64,000 nt of DNA, taken from contig CAYOSU010000008.1 of NCBI GenBank assembly GCA_964406735.1, positions 5,980 to 69,979 of the forward strand. The letters run 5' to 3'. The notes below the pieces were generated by a model. It was not told where the DNA came from and made no database searches. It was given only the letters and a program-made list of their open reading frames with translations. Position numbers and translations under genes: made by a program. Shown one piece after another: positions 8,560 through 17,642 of this stretch. Position 1 is the stretch's first letter. Every line of letters starts with the position of its first letter. The DNA comes from CAYOSU01 sp964406735. Lineage in GTDB: Bacteria > Bacillota > Clostridia > Christensenellales > CAMQZB01.

Positions 8560-9416
8560 TGCGAGGGATAATCGACGTCGGCTCTAATTCCGTTCGACTC
8601 GGAGTGTTTGACTGCGATTGTGAGGTATACTCCGAGACCATAACAACGAGGCTCGGGAGCGGACTTATCAAAACCAATAAGATGAACGAAGAGGATATTG
8701 CTAATACCGTTTTGGCGATATCCCGTTTTGTTAAAATATGCGAAAGCTATAACGTTACGCCCGAGGCTTTCGGTACTGCGGCGTGCAGACAAGCCGAAAA
8801 CGCAAGCGAGCTTTTGAAAAGGGTTCGCAATGACTGCGGTGTCGATATAAGTGTGCTTTCGGGAGAGGACGAGGCAAAGATCGCATTTTTCGGCGGTTGC
8901 GTTCTTGCAAATAGCTTTCCGTGCGCCGTAATAGACGTAGGCGGTGCAAGCACGGAGATAGCAGTCGGCGATGAAGAAAGACTTTATTTTTCAAAAAGTT
9001 ACCCGATAGGGGCTGTAAAGGCATATAGCGGCTGTTTGGAGAGCAAGGAAGACACAAGACGATACGTAGAGACTGCGTTCGAGGACTTAAAAAAGCTTGA
9101 CGCTAACGCGGTTATTGCGATAGGCGGTACGGCAACATCGTTATCGTCCGTGCTTTCGGGTGGGAAAAAGTACGATAAGAGCGTTACTCACGGCTTTACG
9201 ATAAAAAGATCTGCGCTCGATGCCTTATGCAACGATCTGTTTGATATGGGCTTAGAGGGCAGACGTGAGCTTTCAATGATAACGCAAAAAAGGGCGGAGA
9301 TAATAGCAAGCGGAGCGATGATATTCCGTGTTTTGATGGGAAAACTCGATTTGCAAGAGATTACGACCTCCGAATCGGACAATCTATACGGATATACGAA
9401 GGTATTTGAGAAATGA
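8559..9416 (+). CDS. Ppx/GppA family phosphatase
   Basis: 285 residues with the ASKHA nucleotide-binding elements IDVGSNSVRLGVF (4-16) and VIDVGGASTEIAVG (about 124-137) and the usual YPIGAVKAY. Family members hydrolyse polyphosphate or the pentaphosphate pppGpp; single-domain forms like this one are common in Clostridia and are not assigned by sequence. It starts inside the divIC stop and ends overlapping the next gene (ATGA), so it is translationally coupled on both sides. Confidence 0.85.
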   Translation: MRGIIDVGSNSVRLGVFDCDCEVYSETITTRLGSGLIKTNKMNEEDIANTVLAISRFVKICESYNVTPEAFGTAACRQAENASELLKRVRNDCGVDISVLSGEDEAKIAFFGGCVLANSFPCAVIDVGGASTEIAVGDEERLYFSKSYPIGAVKAYSGCLESKEDTRRYVETAFEDLKKLDANAVIAIGGTATSLSSVLSGGKKYDKSVTHGFTIKRSALDALCNDLFDMGLEGRRELSMITQKRAEIIASGAMIFRVLMGKLDLQEITTSESDNLYGYTKVFEK

Positions 9417-10501
9417 AAAAGAAATTAGGAATGATCGGCGGAATACTTGCCTTAGTGGCGTTTGGGCTTATTGGTTGGCGAGTGGGCACCGAGATGGCAA
9501 AATATGGCGATAACGGCGTCGATATATGGAAGATAGTACTCTTCCTGCTTGGTTTTGTCGTTGCGTTTTTTGCTCATATAATCCTTCACGAAACGGGGCA
9601 CTTGATAGGCGGACTTATCGGTGGCTATACGTTCGTTTCGTTTTGCATCGGCAGCCTTTGTTTTTCAAAGGAAAGCGGCAAGTTAAGGGTGTCCATAGAG
9701 AAAAACAAAGGAATAGCAGGCTATTGCAAGATGCTTCCGCCAAAAGACGTAACGAAAAAAAGTTTCGTAACGCATATAATGGGCGGACTTATCGCATCGT
9801 TTGCGCTTACCGTTATTTCGCTTGCATTGTTCTTGTTGCTGTTCTTCCTTGATAAGAGGGGCTATTGGTTCTTCTTTTTCTGCGGCACGTTCCCGATAAA
9901 TGCGTTTATATTCTTCACCAACGCTGCCGCAGTGTCGGCAAACGGCGCTCCTACTGACGGAATGCTGGTACAGATGATGAAAAAAGAAACGCCGTCCGCA
10001 GTCGCTACGATGAAAACGCTGTCCTTGCAGGGCTATCTCATGGGCGGAGCGTCCCCTCAGGATATCCCCGAAGCGCTTATTGCTGATATGCCCGTACTGC
10101 CTGATGACGATTCTATGAGTGCAGTGGTTTATTCCAATCTGTTCTACTATTATCTTGATAGGGCCGACGAGAAGAAGATATTTTATTACGGCAAGAAGAT
10201 AGAGGACGTTTTGCCGTATGCTTCCGACGTTTATAAAGTGGATCTGATGACTTCTGCGTTCTTGACGGCTATATTCGAAGACAACGGAAATAAGGCAGGT
10301 TCTTATTACGCGACGCTTGTCGAAAAGAAAGAAAAAGCTGACAGCATGCTTTTACTTGCGCTTTGCTATTACGAAAAGCTGTTTCTTAAAAAAGACGTAA
10401 CGGAGCTTTTGGAAAGGACCCGTAGAATGGCAAAAGACGAGACTATCAAGTGTATGGGTGATACCGTATTAAGGTACGCCGACTGGTTAGAGAGATTATA
10501 A
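9413..10501 (+). CDS. M50-like membrane zinc metallopeptidase (putative)
   Basis: 362 residues. The first half has several membrane helices; HETGH at 59-63 inside the second helix is the HExxH zinc site of intramembrane (site-2) proteases, and NGAPTDG (about 178-184) could be the N-x-x-P-x-D-G element with the third ligand. The second half is soluble and helical, without a recognised domain. Overlap with the ppx/gppA-like gene and the neighbouring spore genes suggest a role in envelope or sporulation signalling (inference). The substrate is unknown. Confidence 0.65.
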   Translation: MKKKLGMIGGILALVAFGLIGWRVGTEMAKYGDNGVDIWKIVLFLLGFVVAFFAHIILHETGHLIGGLIGGYTFVSFCIGSLCFSKESGKLRVSIEKNKGIAGYCKMLPPKDVTKKSFVTHIMGGLIASFALTVISLALFLLLFFLDKRGYWFFFFCGTFPINAFIFFTNAAAVSANGAPTDGMLVQMMKKETPSAVATMKTLSLQGYLMGGASPQDIPEALIADMPVLPDDDSMSAVVYSNLFYYYLDRADEKKIFYYGKKIEDVLPYASDVYKVDLMTSAFLTAIFEDNGNKAGSYYATLVEKKEKADSMLLLALCYYEKLFLKKDVTELLERTRRMAKDETIKCMGDTVLRYADWLERL

Positions 10502-10515
10502 AGAATAATAAAATT

Positions 10516-10545
10516 AAAGGGACTTTTTGATAAGTCCCTTTTTTT
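10516..10545 (+). terminator. intrinsic terminator of the yabP-divIC operon
   Basis: AAAGGGACTT pairs with AAGTCCCTTT around a short loop, followed by a T-run. Confidence 0.88.
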
Positions 10546-10640
10546 ATGTCGTGAAAAAAATAAAAAATATTTTCAAATGACGTATAATCGCAAGGCATCT
10601 GTCAATAATCTTAGCACAAAACAAATTCAGGAGACGAAAA

Positions 10641-11270
10641 ATGCTTAAATTTTTGAAGAAAAACGGTTATTACATCATGCTGGGAATATGCGTCATATGC
10701 ATCGGCGTTATGATCGCAATGGCGGTCAGCTATTCCGCAAAATACGAGGAGTTGAGGAAGCCTACACCCTCACCCTCTGTAACTGTCTCGCCCAAGCCGT
10801 CGACGACCGTTACACCTACTCAGACGACGAGACCCGTCGACAATATGCCGATAGAATTTATCGTACCGGTAGCGTCGGGAACGGTTGCAAACGACTACGC
10901 AATGGACTCTTTCGTCTTTTCCGAGACCCTCAACCAGTGGCAGGCGCACTCGGGAATCGACTTCGTAACGGACGGGCAGGCTGACGTTCTTGCTTGCGGC
11001 GACGGTACGGTCGTTGAGGTAATAACGGATAACATCTTGGATGGCAACACGGTAGTTATCGACCATGGCAACGAATTAAAGAGTTATTACAAGTCTTTGG
11101 CGGCTGATATTGCGGTCAAAGAGGGCGATACTGTAGAAAAAGGTCAGGTGATCGGAAAGACCTCCACGAGCGGTTATTCCGAGTTCAAGACGGGTGAACA
11201 CGTTCACTTCGAGATGACTCTCAAGGGCGAATACGTCGACCCTAACGGTTATTTCGGAAGCGAAAAATAA
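10641..11270 (+). CDS. spoIIQ: SpoIIQ-like M23 peptidase domain protein
   Basis: 209 residues: one membrane helix (about 11-33), a Thr/Pro/Ser-rich linker (about 45-70) and an M23/LytM domain. HSGID (about 103-107) and HVHFE (about 187-191) keep the zinc ligands, so the domain should bind metal as in clostridial SpoIIQ, whereas the Bacillus protein has lost a ligand. SpoIIQ is made in the forespore and pairs with SpoIIIAH across the two membranes during engulfment. Its place after the yabP cluster fits sporulation. It has its own ribosome-binding site (AGGAG) and terminator. Another spore-envelope M23 protein is the alternative. Confidence 0.75.
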   Translation: MLKFLKKNGYYIMLGICVICIGVMIAMAVSYSAKYEELRKPTPSPSVTVSPKPSTTVTPTQTTRPVDNMPIEFIVPVASGTVANDYAMDSFVFSETLNQWQAHSGIDFVTDGQADVLACGDGTVVEVITDNILDGNTVVIDHGNELKSYYKSLAADIAVKEGDTVEKGQVIGKTSTSGYSEFKTGEHVHFEMTLKGEYVDPNGYFGSEK

Positions 11271-11300
11271 GCCCAAATATAATTCATTTCTTCCCTAATC

Positions 11301-11340
11301 AAAAAGAAAGCACTCCTTAATTGTGGGTGCTTTCTTTTTA
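11301..11340. terminator. bidirectional intrinsic terminator
   Basis: AAAAAGAAAGCACTC and the matching GGGTGCTTTCTTTTT arm form a long stem with an A-run and a T-run on its two sides. It can serve both spoIIQ on the plus strand and the AraC gene on the minus strand. Confidence 0.85.
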
Positions 11341-11351
11341 TATAGTCGTAC

Positions 11352-12308
11352 TCAGCGTTCCTTATAGGTATCTCTGAATTTTTTCGGCGTCATGCCGTGC
11401 TTTTCACGGAAACGTCTGTGGAAATAGCTTTTGTTTTCGTAGCCGATAGCGATTATTATTTCCGAAACGTCTGCGTCGGTTGAAAGGAGCAGCTTTTCAG
11501 CTTTTTCAAGCCTGCGGTTTACGAGCAGCTCCTTGAACGGTATACCGAAAAGCTCTTTAACTTTTCTGCTCGTATACTCTTCCGAAAGCCCGAGCGTTTC
11601 GGCGAGCTTTTTCAGCGAGCAGTCGTTGTAGTGCGAAGCGATGTATTTTTCCGTTTCGGCTTTTATGCGACTGTTTTTTGTGGACTTGTTTTCTTTGCTC
11701 ACTAAGCAATCGGAGTATTTTGAAAGGTATGAAAAGAGAAGCTGCAAGCACTGCGAGATGATACCGTAATCTGCCTCCTCGAATGCAAGGGAATATATGA
11801 GATTGTCGAGGAGATTTCTTATCGGAAACTTGTCCGCAATAGAAAAGTGCATAAACTCAGGCTCGCCGACTGGCTTTACGTTTTCGGCGAAAAAGTCGGC
11901 GAAAAGCGAGTTCCCTAAGAGGTTGCTTCTTATATGGTTCAAAAAAGCGTCTGATAAAATGAAATTTATGCCGATATCGTTCGTTTCTGCACGCTTGATA
12001 GCGTGGCGTATGTGCCTGTTCATAAGGATAATATCACCCTCGTTCAATACGATCTCCTCACCGCCTATGATATGAGTGATGTTCCCCGAATAAACGTACA
12101 TCATTTCGGTAAAATCGTGTCCGTGTTCCGGGAATTTTGCAAAGCGTGTATGAGTCCTGATGTCGACGGGCTTGTCGCTCATCTTATTGCCGAAGACGAT
12201 AAAATCCCGCCCCGTCGTATATATGGCTTTGTCGACGTCTCTACCGGATAGCAAGGACTGCTCTTCCTTGGTAACTTGCGATAATTTTTCAAGTATTTCT
12301 TCTCTCAT
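11352..12308 (-). CDS. AraC family regulator with cupin domain (rhamnose locus)
   Basis: 318 residues from the ATG at 12308. An N-terminal cupin-like sensor contains HGHDFTEMMYVYSG (about 63-76). The C-terminal 80 residues carry two helix-turn-helices with KLAETLGLSEEYTSRKVKELFG and IIIAIGYENKSYFHRRFREKHG followed by MTPKKFR. A longer frame from TTG at 12344 exists, but that TTG is part of the -35 box, so it cannot be the start. There is no Shine-Dalgarno: the -10 box ends 7 bases before the ATG, so the mRNA is probably leaderless. Divergent from the GH78-rhaB-rhaA operon, it is the likely rhamnose activator. Confidence 0.88.
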   Translation of the reverse strand: MREEILEKLSQVTKEEQSLLSGRDVDKAIYTTGRDFIVFGNKMSDKPVDIRTHTRFAKFPEHGHDFTEMMYVYSGNITHIIGGEEIVLNEGDIILMNRHIRHAIKRAETNDIGINFILSDAFLNHIRSNLLGNSLFADFFAENVKPVGEPEFMHFSIADKFPIRNLLDNLIYSLAFEEADYGIISQCLQLLFSYLSKYSDCLVSKENKSTKNSRIKAETEKYIASHYNDCSLKKLAETLGLSEEYTSRKVKELFGIPFKELLVNRRLEKAEKLLLSTDADVSEIIIAIGYENKSYFHRRFREKHGMTPKKFRDTYKER

Positions 12309-12315
12309 ATCGGAA

Positions 12316-12344
12316 ATTATAGCGCAAAATAACAAAAATGTCAA
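12316..12344 (-). promoter_or_regulatory. consensus sigma-A promoter of a leaderless AraC gene
   Basis: Read on the minus strand: TTGACA (12344-12339), 17 bases, TATAAT (12321-12316), then 7 bases to the ATG. Both hexamers are perfect consensus, and initiation would fall on or next to the start codon. Confidence 0.85.
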
Positions 12345-12366
12345 TATTAGACACTAATTATGTCAA
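12338..12366 (+). promoter_or_regulatory. candidate AraC operator (two direct repeats)
   Basis: ATGTCAA at 12338-12344 and again at 12360-12366, 22 bases apart, about two helical turns, as AraC-type dimers prefer. The first copy covers the -35 box of the araC gene; the second lies just upstream of the GH78 promoter. This would allow activation of the operon and autorepression. Confidence 0.5.
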
Positions 12367-12375
12367 ATTGCAACC

Positions 12376-12403
12376 TTGTTTAACTTATTTTTTGTGATAC
12401 AAT
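12376..12403 (+). promoter_or_regulatory. promoter of the rhamnose operon
   Basis: TTGTTT, 16 bases, TACAAT preceded by TGTGA (extended -10). The poor -35 box fits dependence on an activator. Confidence 0.6.
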
Positions 12404-12433
12404 GATAATATAGAAAAGTGTAAGGAGAAATAT

Positions 12434-15040
12434 ATGAAGATCTGCAATCTGAGAATAAACGGAAAACGCGGCGGCGTTTACGTTGACGAAAATCCAACGC
12501 TGTCATTTTATATCGAAAGCGAAAACGCAGGCGTAGTACTCAAATCGTTTGCTGCAACGCTTTCAGACGAAAAGGGAAACGTCGTTTGGGAAAGCGGCGA
12601 GATAAATGAGGACAGAGGTTATATTTCCTCAATAGGCGGCAAATTGCAGCCTTATTCGGCTTATTCCGTCAAGGTCGAAGCGGTAACTTCGGACGGAGAA
12701 AAGGACGAAGCAACGGTTGATTTTTTGACGGCAAAGCTTGGTGCCGACTTTGATGGCAAATGGCTTACGGACAAAGAGTATTCGTTTGATAAAGGCTCAC
12801 CCGTGCCGTTTGTATTCAAAAAGGCATTCGCCGTTAAAAAGCCGCTCAAAAAAGCTGAGATATTCGCAACGGCGTACGGAATCTACGTCTTGACGTTGAA
12901 CGGCAAGAGAGTAGGCGAGGAACGCCTAACGCCGTATTATACGTCGATGAAAAACGTATTGCAGTATCAAGGCTATGACGTTACGAGTGAACTTAAAAAT
13001 AATAACGAGCTTTACGCCGAGGTGTCGGGCGGCTGGGCTTGCGGAAGATACGGACTTAACAACACCAATAAAAACTACTCCGACAAGCAATACTTCCTTG
13101 CTGACCTTGTTTTGACGTACGAAGACGGTGAAAGAGAGATCATAGGTACGGACTCTACCTGGCAGATGGCAAGAGGCGGAAGATACGCCTTTGCGGATAT
13201 TTACGACGGTGTCGTATACGATGCAAACGTCGAGCTTAGTGAGCTTAGCTACAAGAACGCCGACGAGGTCGATTGCCCTAACAACGCAAAATTGGCGGTT
13301 ACGTACGGCGAAAAGGTAGTGCTTCACGAGGTATTCAAGCCGCAAAGCACCAAGAAGTCCGCAAAGGGATATATCTACGACTTCGGACAGAACCTGGCAG
13401 GTCTTGTAAGATTTACCGTAAATGCGAAAAAGGGACAGAAGATAACGATCCGCCACGGCGAGATATTGAGCGACGTTGGTGAGATCTGCTACGGACCGCT
13501 TCGTAGCGCAAAAGCGACTGTTGAATACACTGCCAAAGAGGGCAGGCAGACCTTTATTGCCGACCATACCTATATGGGCTATCGCTACGTTGAGGTCATG
13601 GGCTGCGATAAGGATGATATCGAGATTGAAAGCGTTGCGCTTTACTCTGATTTTGACGTTATCGGCGGATTCGAATGCTCCGATCTCTTGTTGACGAGAC
13701 TTCAGAAAAACATCGAATGGGGCGGCAAGTCAAACTTCGTAGACATTCCGACCGACTGTCCTCAAAGGGATGAGCGATTGGGCTGGACGGGAGATATAGC
13801 TGTCTTCTCGAGGACTGCGGCGTTCAACTTCGATATGAGTCGCTTCTTTGATAAGTGGCTCAACGACGTTCGCTTGGATCAGACGGCAAACGGCGGCATA
13901 GCTGCGGTAATTCCCAAGGCAGGGATAGGAATGCCGGACCCCAGAAGACACGGAATGGACACTGCACTTTGCGGCTGGGGAGAGTGCTGTATCATGGTGC
14001 CTTACGCAGAATACTTGGCAAGAGGAGATAAAGAGCTTCTTTCCCGTCAATACGAGTCGATGAAAAAGTTTATCGACTGCGTATTTGCGGAAAATATGCT
14101 CTCCAAAAAGGGTTATGGCAGATATATTTGGGCAAAGCCAATGAATTACGGCGATTGGTGCGCTCCTGAAGAAGCGATGATGCAGTGGTTTGGCAAGCGC
14201 AAATGGCTTTATACGATATACCTTTTCAACTCGCTGAACAGCATAGCGTTCTTTGCTAAGGTATTAGGGAAAGAGGACGACGTCAAAAAATATACAGAGC
14301 TTGCGGAAAACGTAAGGGAAGCGTTCATAAGAAAGCTTACTAACGGCAAGGGCAAGATGACCAAGGAATTCCAGTCGGGCTACACCTGTGCTTTGACGTT
14401 CGGAATATACCCCGACGAGGCGACGAGAAAGGCGTTTGCCGATAATCTCGCAAGGCTCGTCAAAGAAAAGAACGACCATTTGGCTACGGGCTTTTTGGGA
14501 ACGCCCTATCTGTTGTTTGCGCTTTGCGACAACGGTTATAAAGACTTGGCGTACAGAGTACTCATGCAGGACACCTTCCCGAGCTGGCTTTACGAGATAA
14601 AGAAAGGCGGCACGACGGTCTGGGAGCGTTGGGATGCGATACTTGACGACGGAGCGATAAACGACGCACCGTTGCAGGTGTTCAGATACAAAAAGCCAAA
14701 GAACAAGGGCGGCGACGGAACGCAGGGAATGCTTTCCTTTAACCATTACGCATACGGCGCAGTCGGCGACTTCTTGTATAGAAGAGTTGTCGGCATAGAG
14801 GCGGTCGAGCCTACTTATAAGAGCTTTGTAGTAAAGCCCGAGGTAGGCGGCGGTCTTACCTTTGCAAAGGCTCATACGGAATGTCCTTACGGCAAGATAG
14901 CCGCAGGTTGGGAGATAAAGGACGGTAAGTTCGAGCTTTCGGTAGAAGTACCTTGCGGAACTGAAGCGAACGTAATAATGCCGTCCGGAAAGACCATGCA
15001 TGTAGCAAGCGGCAAGCATATTTTTAGCGAGGAAATGTAA
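12434..15040 (+). CDS. alpha-L-rhamnosidase, GH78
   Basis: 868 residues in the bacterial GH78 layout: an N-terminal Ig-like domain, a carbohydrate-binding/jelly-roll region, an (alpha/alpha)6 barrel with DCPQRDERLGWTGD (about 440-453, holding the catalytic acid residues) and TTVWERWD (about 726-733), then a C-terminal beta domain. It releases L-rhamnose from glycosides. There is no signal peptide, so it acts on imported substrates. The rhamnose passes to the co-transcribed rhaA and rhaB products; the stop overlaps the rhaB start as TAATG. The start has AAGGAG 7 bases upstream. Confidence 0.93.
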   Translation: MKICNLRINGKRGGVYVDENPTLSFYIESENAGVVLKSFAATLSDEKGNVVWESGEINEDRGYISSIGGKLQPYSAYSVKVEAVTSDGEKDEATVDFLTAKLGADFDGKWLTDKEYSFDKGSPVPFVFKKAFAVKKPLKKAEIFATAYGIYVLTLNGKRVGEERLTPYYTSMKNVLQYQGYDVTSELKNNNELYAEVSGGWACGRYGLNNTNKNYSDKQYFLADLVLTYEDGEREIIGTDSTWQMARGGRYAFADIYDGVVYDANVELSELSYKNADEVDCPNNAKLAVTYGEKVVLHEVFKPQSTKKSAKGYIYDFGQNLAGLVRFTVNAKKGQKITIRHGEILSDVGEICYGPLRSAKATVEYTAKEGRQTFIADHTYMGYRYVEVMGCDKDDIEIESVALYSDFDVIGGFECSDLLLTRLQKNIEWGGKSNFVDIPTDCPQRDERLGWTGDIAVFSRTAAFNFDMSRFFDKWLNDVRLDQTANGGIAAVIPKAGIGMPDPRRHGMDTALCGWGECCIMVPYAEYLARGDKELLSRQYESMKKFIDCVFAENMLSKKGYGRYIWAKPMNYGDWCAPEEAMMQWFGKRKWLYTIYLFNSLNSIAFFAKVLGKEDDVKKYTELAENVREAFIRKLTNGKGKMTKEFQSGYTCALTFGIYPDEATRKAFADNLARLVKEKNDHLATGFLGTPYLLFALCDNGYKDLAYRVLMQDTFPSWLYEIKKGGTTVWERWDAILDDGAINDAPLQVFRYKKPKNKGGDGTQGMLSFNHYAYGAVGDFLYRRVVGIEAVEPTYKSFVVKPEVGGGLTFAKAHTECPYGKIAAGWEIKDGKFELSVEVPCGTEANVIMPSGKTMHVASGKHIFSEEM

Positions 15041-16335
15041 TGGAAGCTTTTCATTTAGCAATAGACATCGGTGCGTCTAGTGGACGGCATATAGTCGGCT
15101 GGCGTGAGAACGGTGAGCTTAAAACGCAGGAGGTATACCGCTTTTCCAATAACGTAAAAGAGGGAAACGGACATCTCGTTTGGGATATCGAGCACCTATT
15201 TGACGAAGTCGTTAACGGTATCGGCGAGGCGTTGAAAAAATATCAAGTCAAAACCGTTGCGATAGACACTTGGGGTGTTGACTACGTTCTCCTTGACGAG
15301 AACGACAAAGAGATAATGCCCATGTACGCTTATAGGGACGGCAGGACGGAAGAAGCGGCAAAAAGGGTCCACGAGATAATACCGTTTGAAAGGCTTTACG
15401 AAAAAACGGGCACGCAGTTTCAACCGTTCAATACGATTTATCAGCTGTACGCAGATAAAATGGCAGGACGGCTCGAAAAAGCGGCAGACTTTTTGTTGAC
15501 TCCCGAGTATTTGAGCTTCAAATTGACGGGAGTTAAAAAGCGTGAATATACCATTGCTTCAACGACCGGTATGATAAACGCAAAGACCGGACAGTACGAC
15601 CTTGATATCGCAAAGGCTCTCGGCTTTTCGACGGAGCTTTTCAAGGAAGTATCGCAACCTGCGACGATAGTCGGAACGTTGCTTCCCGAGATAACGCAAA
15701 GGGTCGGCGGTGACGTAACCGTCGTTCTTGCGCCATCGCACGATACTGCAAGCGCAGTCGAGGCGATAGACGGCGACGTTGCGTATATTTCGAGCGGCAC
15801 TTGGAGTCTTATAGGCGTCAAGGCAGAAAAAGCCGTAACGAGCGAGACGGCGTATAAATATAATTTCGCAAACGAAGGCGGAGTAGGGTACATAAGGCTT
15901 CTCAAAAACGTAACGGGACTTTGGCTCATTCAGAACGTATATAGGGAGCTTGACGAAAAATACTCTTACGCAGAGCTTGCCGATATGGCAAGAACTTCTA
16001 CCGAGGAAGCCGTTATCGACGTAAACGAGGATCGCTTTACCGCTCCTTCCGATATGATAAAAGAAATAGAAGATGCGGTAGGCAGGACGCTTGAAGTTAA
16101 GGACCTTGCGAAGGTCATCTTCAAATCACTTGCAATAAAGTACGACGAGGTAATAAAGGAGCTTGAAGAGCTTACCGAAAAGCGTGTCGAGAGTATAACG
16201 ATAGTCGGCGGCGGTGCAAAAAACAAGTACCTTAACGAGCTGACGGAAAAACACACAGGCAAAAAAGTCGTTGCGCTTCCTATAGAAGCTACGGCGATCG
16301 GCAATCTAAAAAATCAGGAGAAAGTTATATTATGA
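15040..16335 (+). CDS. rhaB: rhamnulokinase, C-terminally shortened
   Basis: 431 residues of a FGGY kinase: IDIGASSGRH near the N-terminus (phosphate 1), DTWGVDY (about 82), SSGTWSLIG (about 250) and GGGAKNKYLN (about 388). It phosphorylates L-rhamnulose to the 1-phosphate. Known RhaB proteins (about 460-490 residues) continue some 30-55 residues past the EATAIGNL motif. Here that motif is followed only by KNQEKVIL and a stop lying inside the rhaA translation start, so the C-terminal helices are missing. Whether activity survives is open. Start overlaps the GH78 stop. Confidence 0.88.
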   Translation: MEAFHLAIDIGASSGRHIVGWRENGELKTQEVYRFSNNVKEGNGHLVWDIEHLFDEVVNGIGEALKKYQVKTVAIDTWGVDYVLLDENDKEIMPMYAYRDGRTEEAAKRVHEIIPFERLYEKTGTQFQPFNTIYQLYADKMAGRLEKAADFLLTPEYLSFKLTGVKKREYTIASTTGMINAKTGQYDLDIAKALGFSTELFKEVSQPATIVGTLLPEITQRVGGDVTVVLAPSHDTASAVEAIDGDVAYISSGTWSLIGVKAEKAVTSETAYKYNFANEGGVGYIRLLKNVTGLWLIQNVYRELDEKYSYAELADMARTSTEEAVIDVNEDRFTAPSDMIKEIEDAVGRTLEVKDLAKVIFKSLAIKYDEVIKELEELTEKRVESITIVGGGAKNKYLNELTEKHTGKKVVALPIEATAIGNLKNQEKVIL

Positions 16336-17570
16336 CGAGATTTGAAAATTCAAAGAAATATTTTGAAAACATCGGAGTTGACGTCGAAAAAGCGATAGAA
16401 ACGCTTGCAACCGTTCCCGTAGCAGTCCATTGCTGGCAGGGCGACGACGTAGTAGGATTCGATTCGAGAGCGGCTCTCTCGGGCGGTATTCAGACGACGG
16501 GTAATTACCCGGGAAAGGCTACTACGCCCGAACAGCTCATGGCTGACATAGACAAGGCGTTGTCTCTTATCCCCGGCAAGAAAAAGCTCAACCTTCACGC
16601 GAGCTATGCAATTTTTGATGAGGGTGAAGAAGTCGGTAGAGACAAAATAGAACCCAAGCACTTCAAAAAATGGGTCGAGTTCGCAAAAGAGCGCGGAATG
16701 GGAATCGATTTCAATCCGACGTTCTTCTCTCATCCGATGGTAAAAGACAATCTCACCCTTTCATCCCCCGACGAAGAGGTGAGAAAGTACTGGATCGAGC
16801 ACGGTAAGCGTTGCGTCGAGATCTCCGAGTATTTCGCAAACGAGACGGGTGTTCCGTGCGTAATGAACATCTGGATCCCGGACGGCTACAAGGACGTTCC
16901 TGCCGACAGACTTTCTCCGAGAGCACGCTTCAAAGCGTCCCTTGACGAGATACTTTCCGTTCCTTACGATAAGAGTAAGGTATACGTAACGCTCGAATCC
17001 AAGGTGTTCGGTATAGGTCTTGAAAGCTATACGGTTGGCTCTGCCGAGTTCTGCCTTTCATATTCCGACTATAAGGGCATTACGCCTCTTATGGACAACG
17101 GACATTATCACCCGACCGAGGTCGTTTCTGACAAGATATCGTCCTTGCTTCTCTTCAACGACCATATCGCACTTCACGTAACCCGTGGCGTTCGTTGGGA
17201 CTCCGATCACGTCGTACTTTTCGACGATGAGACCAAGGAGATCGCAAAGGAGATCGTAAGAAACGATGCACTCGACAGAGTATTCATCGCAACGGATTAC
17301 TTCGATGCCTCTATAAACAGAATATCCGCTTGGGTAACGGGTGTCAGAAACGTTAAAAAAGCGTTGTTGTTTGCTCTGTTGCAGCCGAGCGACTATATGA
17401 AGAAGCTGCAGGACGAGAACAGGCTCACCGAGCTTATGGTCCTTTCCGAAGAGCTTAAGACGGCGGATATAGGTGCTGTATGGCAGGAGGTATTGAGACG
17501 TGAAAACGTCGTTGAAAATTACTTCCCCGAGGTAGAAAAATACGAGAAAGAAGTACTTTTGAAAAGATAG
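16332..17570 (+). CDS. rhaA: L-rhamnose isomerase
   Basis: 412 residues, normal length. Typical segments are AVHCWQGDDVVGFD (about 31-44), the TGNYPGKA loop, LNLHASYAIF (about 87-96) and GHYHPTEVVSDKISSLL (about 257-273), with the metal-binding His, Glu and Asp of the TIM barrel. It converts L-rhamnose to L-rhamnulose. The ribosome-binding site (CAGGAGAAA) lies within the end of rhaB and the genes overlap by 4 bases, so translation is coupled. Aldolase RhaD is not in the window. The gene is closed by a strong terminator. Confidence 0.95.
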   Translation: MTRFENSKKYFENIGVDVEKAIETLATVPVAVHCWQGDDVVGFDSRAALSGGIQTTGNYPGKATTPEQLMADIDKALSLIPGKKKLNLHASYAIFDEGEEVGRDKIEPKHFKKWVEFAKERGMGIDFNPTFFSHPMVKDNLTLSSPDEEVRKYWIEHGKRCVEISEYFANETGVPCVMNIWIPDGYKDVPADRLSPRARFKASLDEILSVPYDKSKVYVTLESKVFGIGLESYTVGSAEFCLSYSDYKGITPLMDNGHYHPTEVVSDKISSLLLFNDHIALHVTRGVRWDSDHVVLFDDETKEIAKEIVRNDALDRVFIATDYFDASINRISAWVTGVRNVKKALLFALLQPSDYMKKLQDENRLTELMVLSEELKTADIGAVWQEVLRRENVVENYFPEVEKYEKEVLLKR

Positions 17571-17583
17571 TATAAAAGCGTAG

Positions 17584-17616
17584 AAAAAGAGTAGGCAACG
17601 ATTGCCTACTCTTTTT
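17584..17616. terminator. bidirectional terminator between rhaA and AraC gene
   Basis: AAAAAGAGTAGGCAA pairs perfectly with TTGCCTACTCTTTTT around CGA: 15 bp with A-run and T-run, usable on both strands. Confidence 0.93.
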
Positions 17617-17642
17617 GCTTTATCAAAATGGTTTTGGGAGAA

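Noticed and set aside
12309..12344. Upstream TTG start for the AraC protein, adding 12 residues
   Set aside because: The TTG is the first part of the -35 box and the extra codons cover the promoter.
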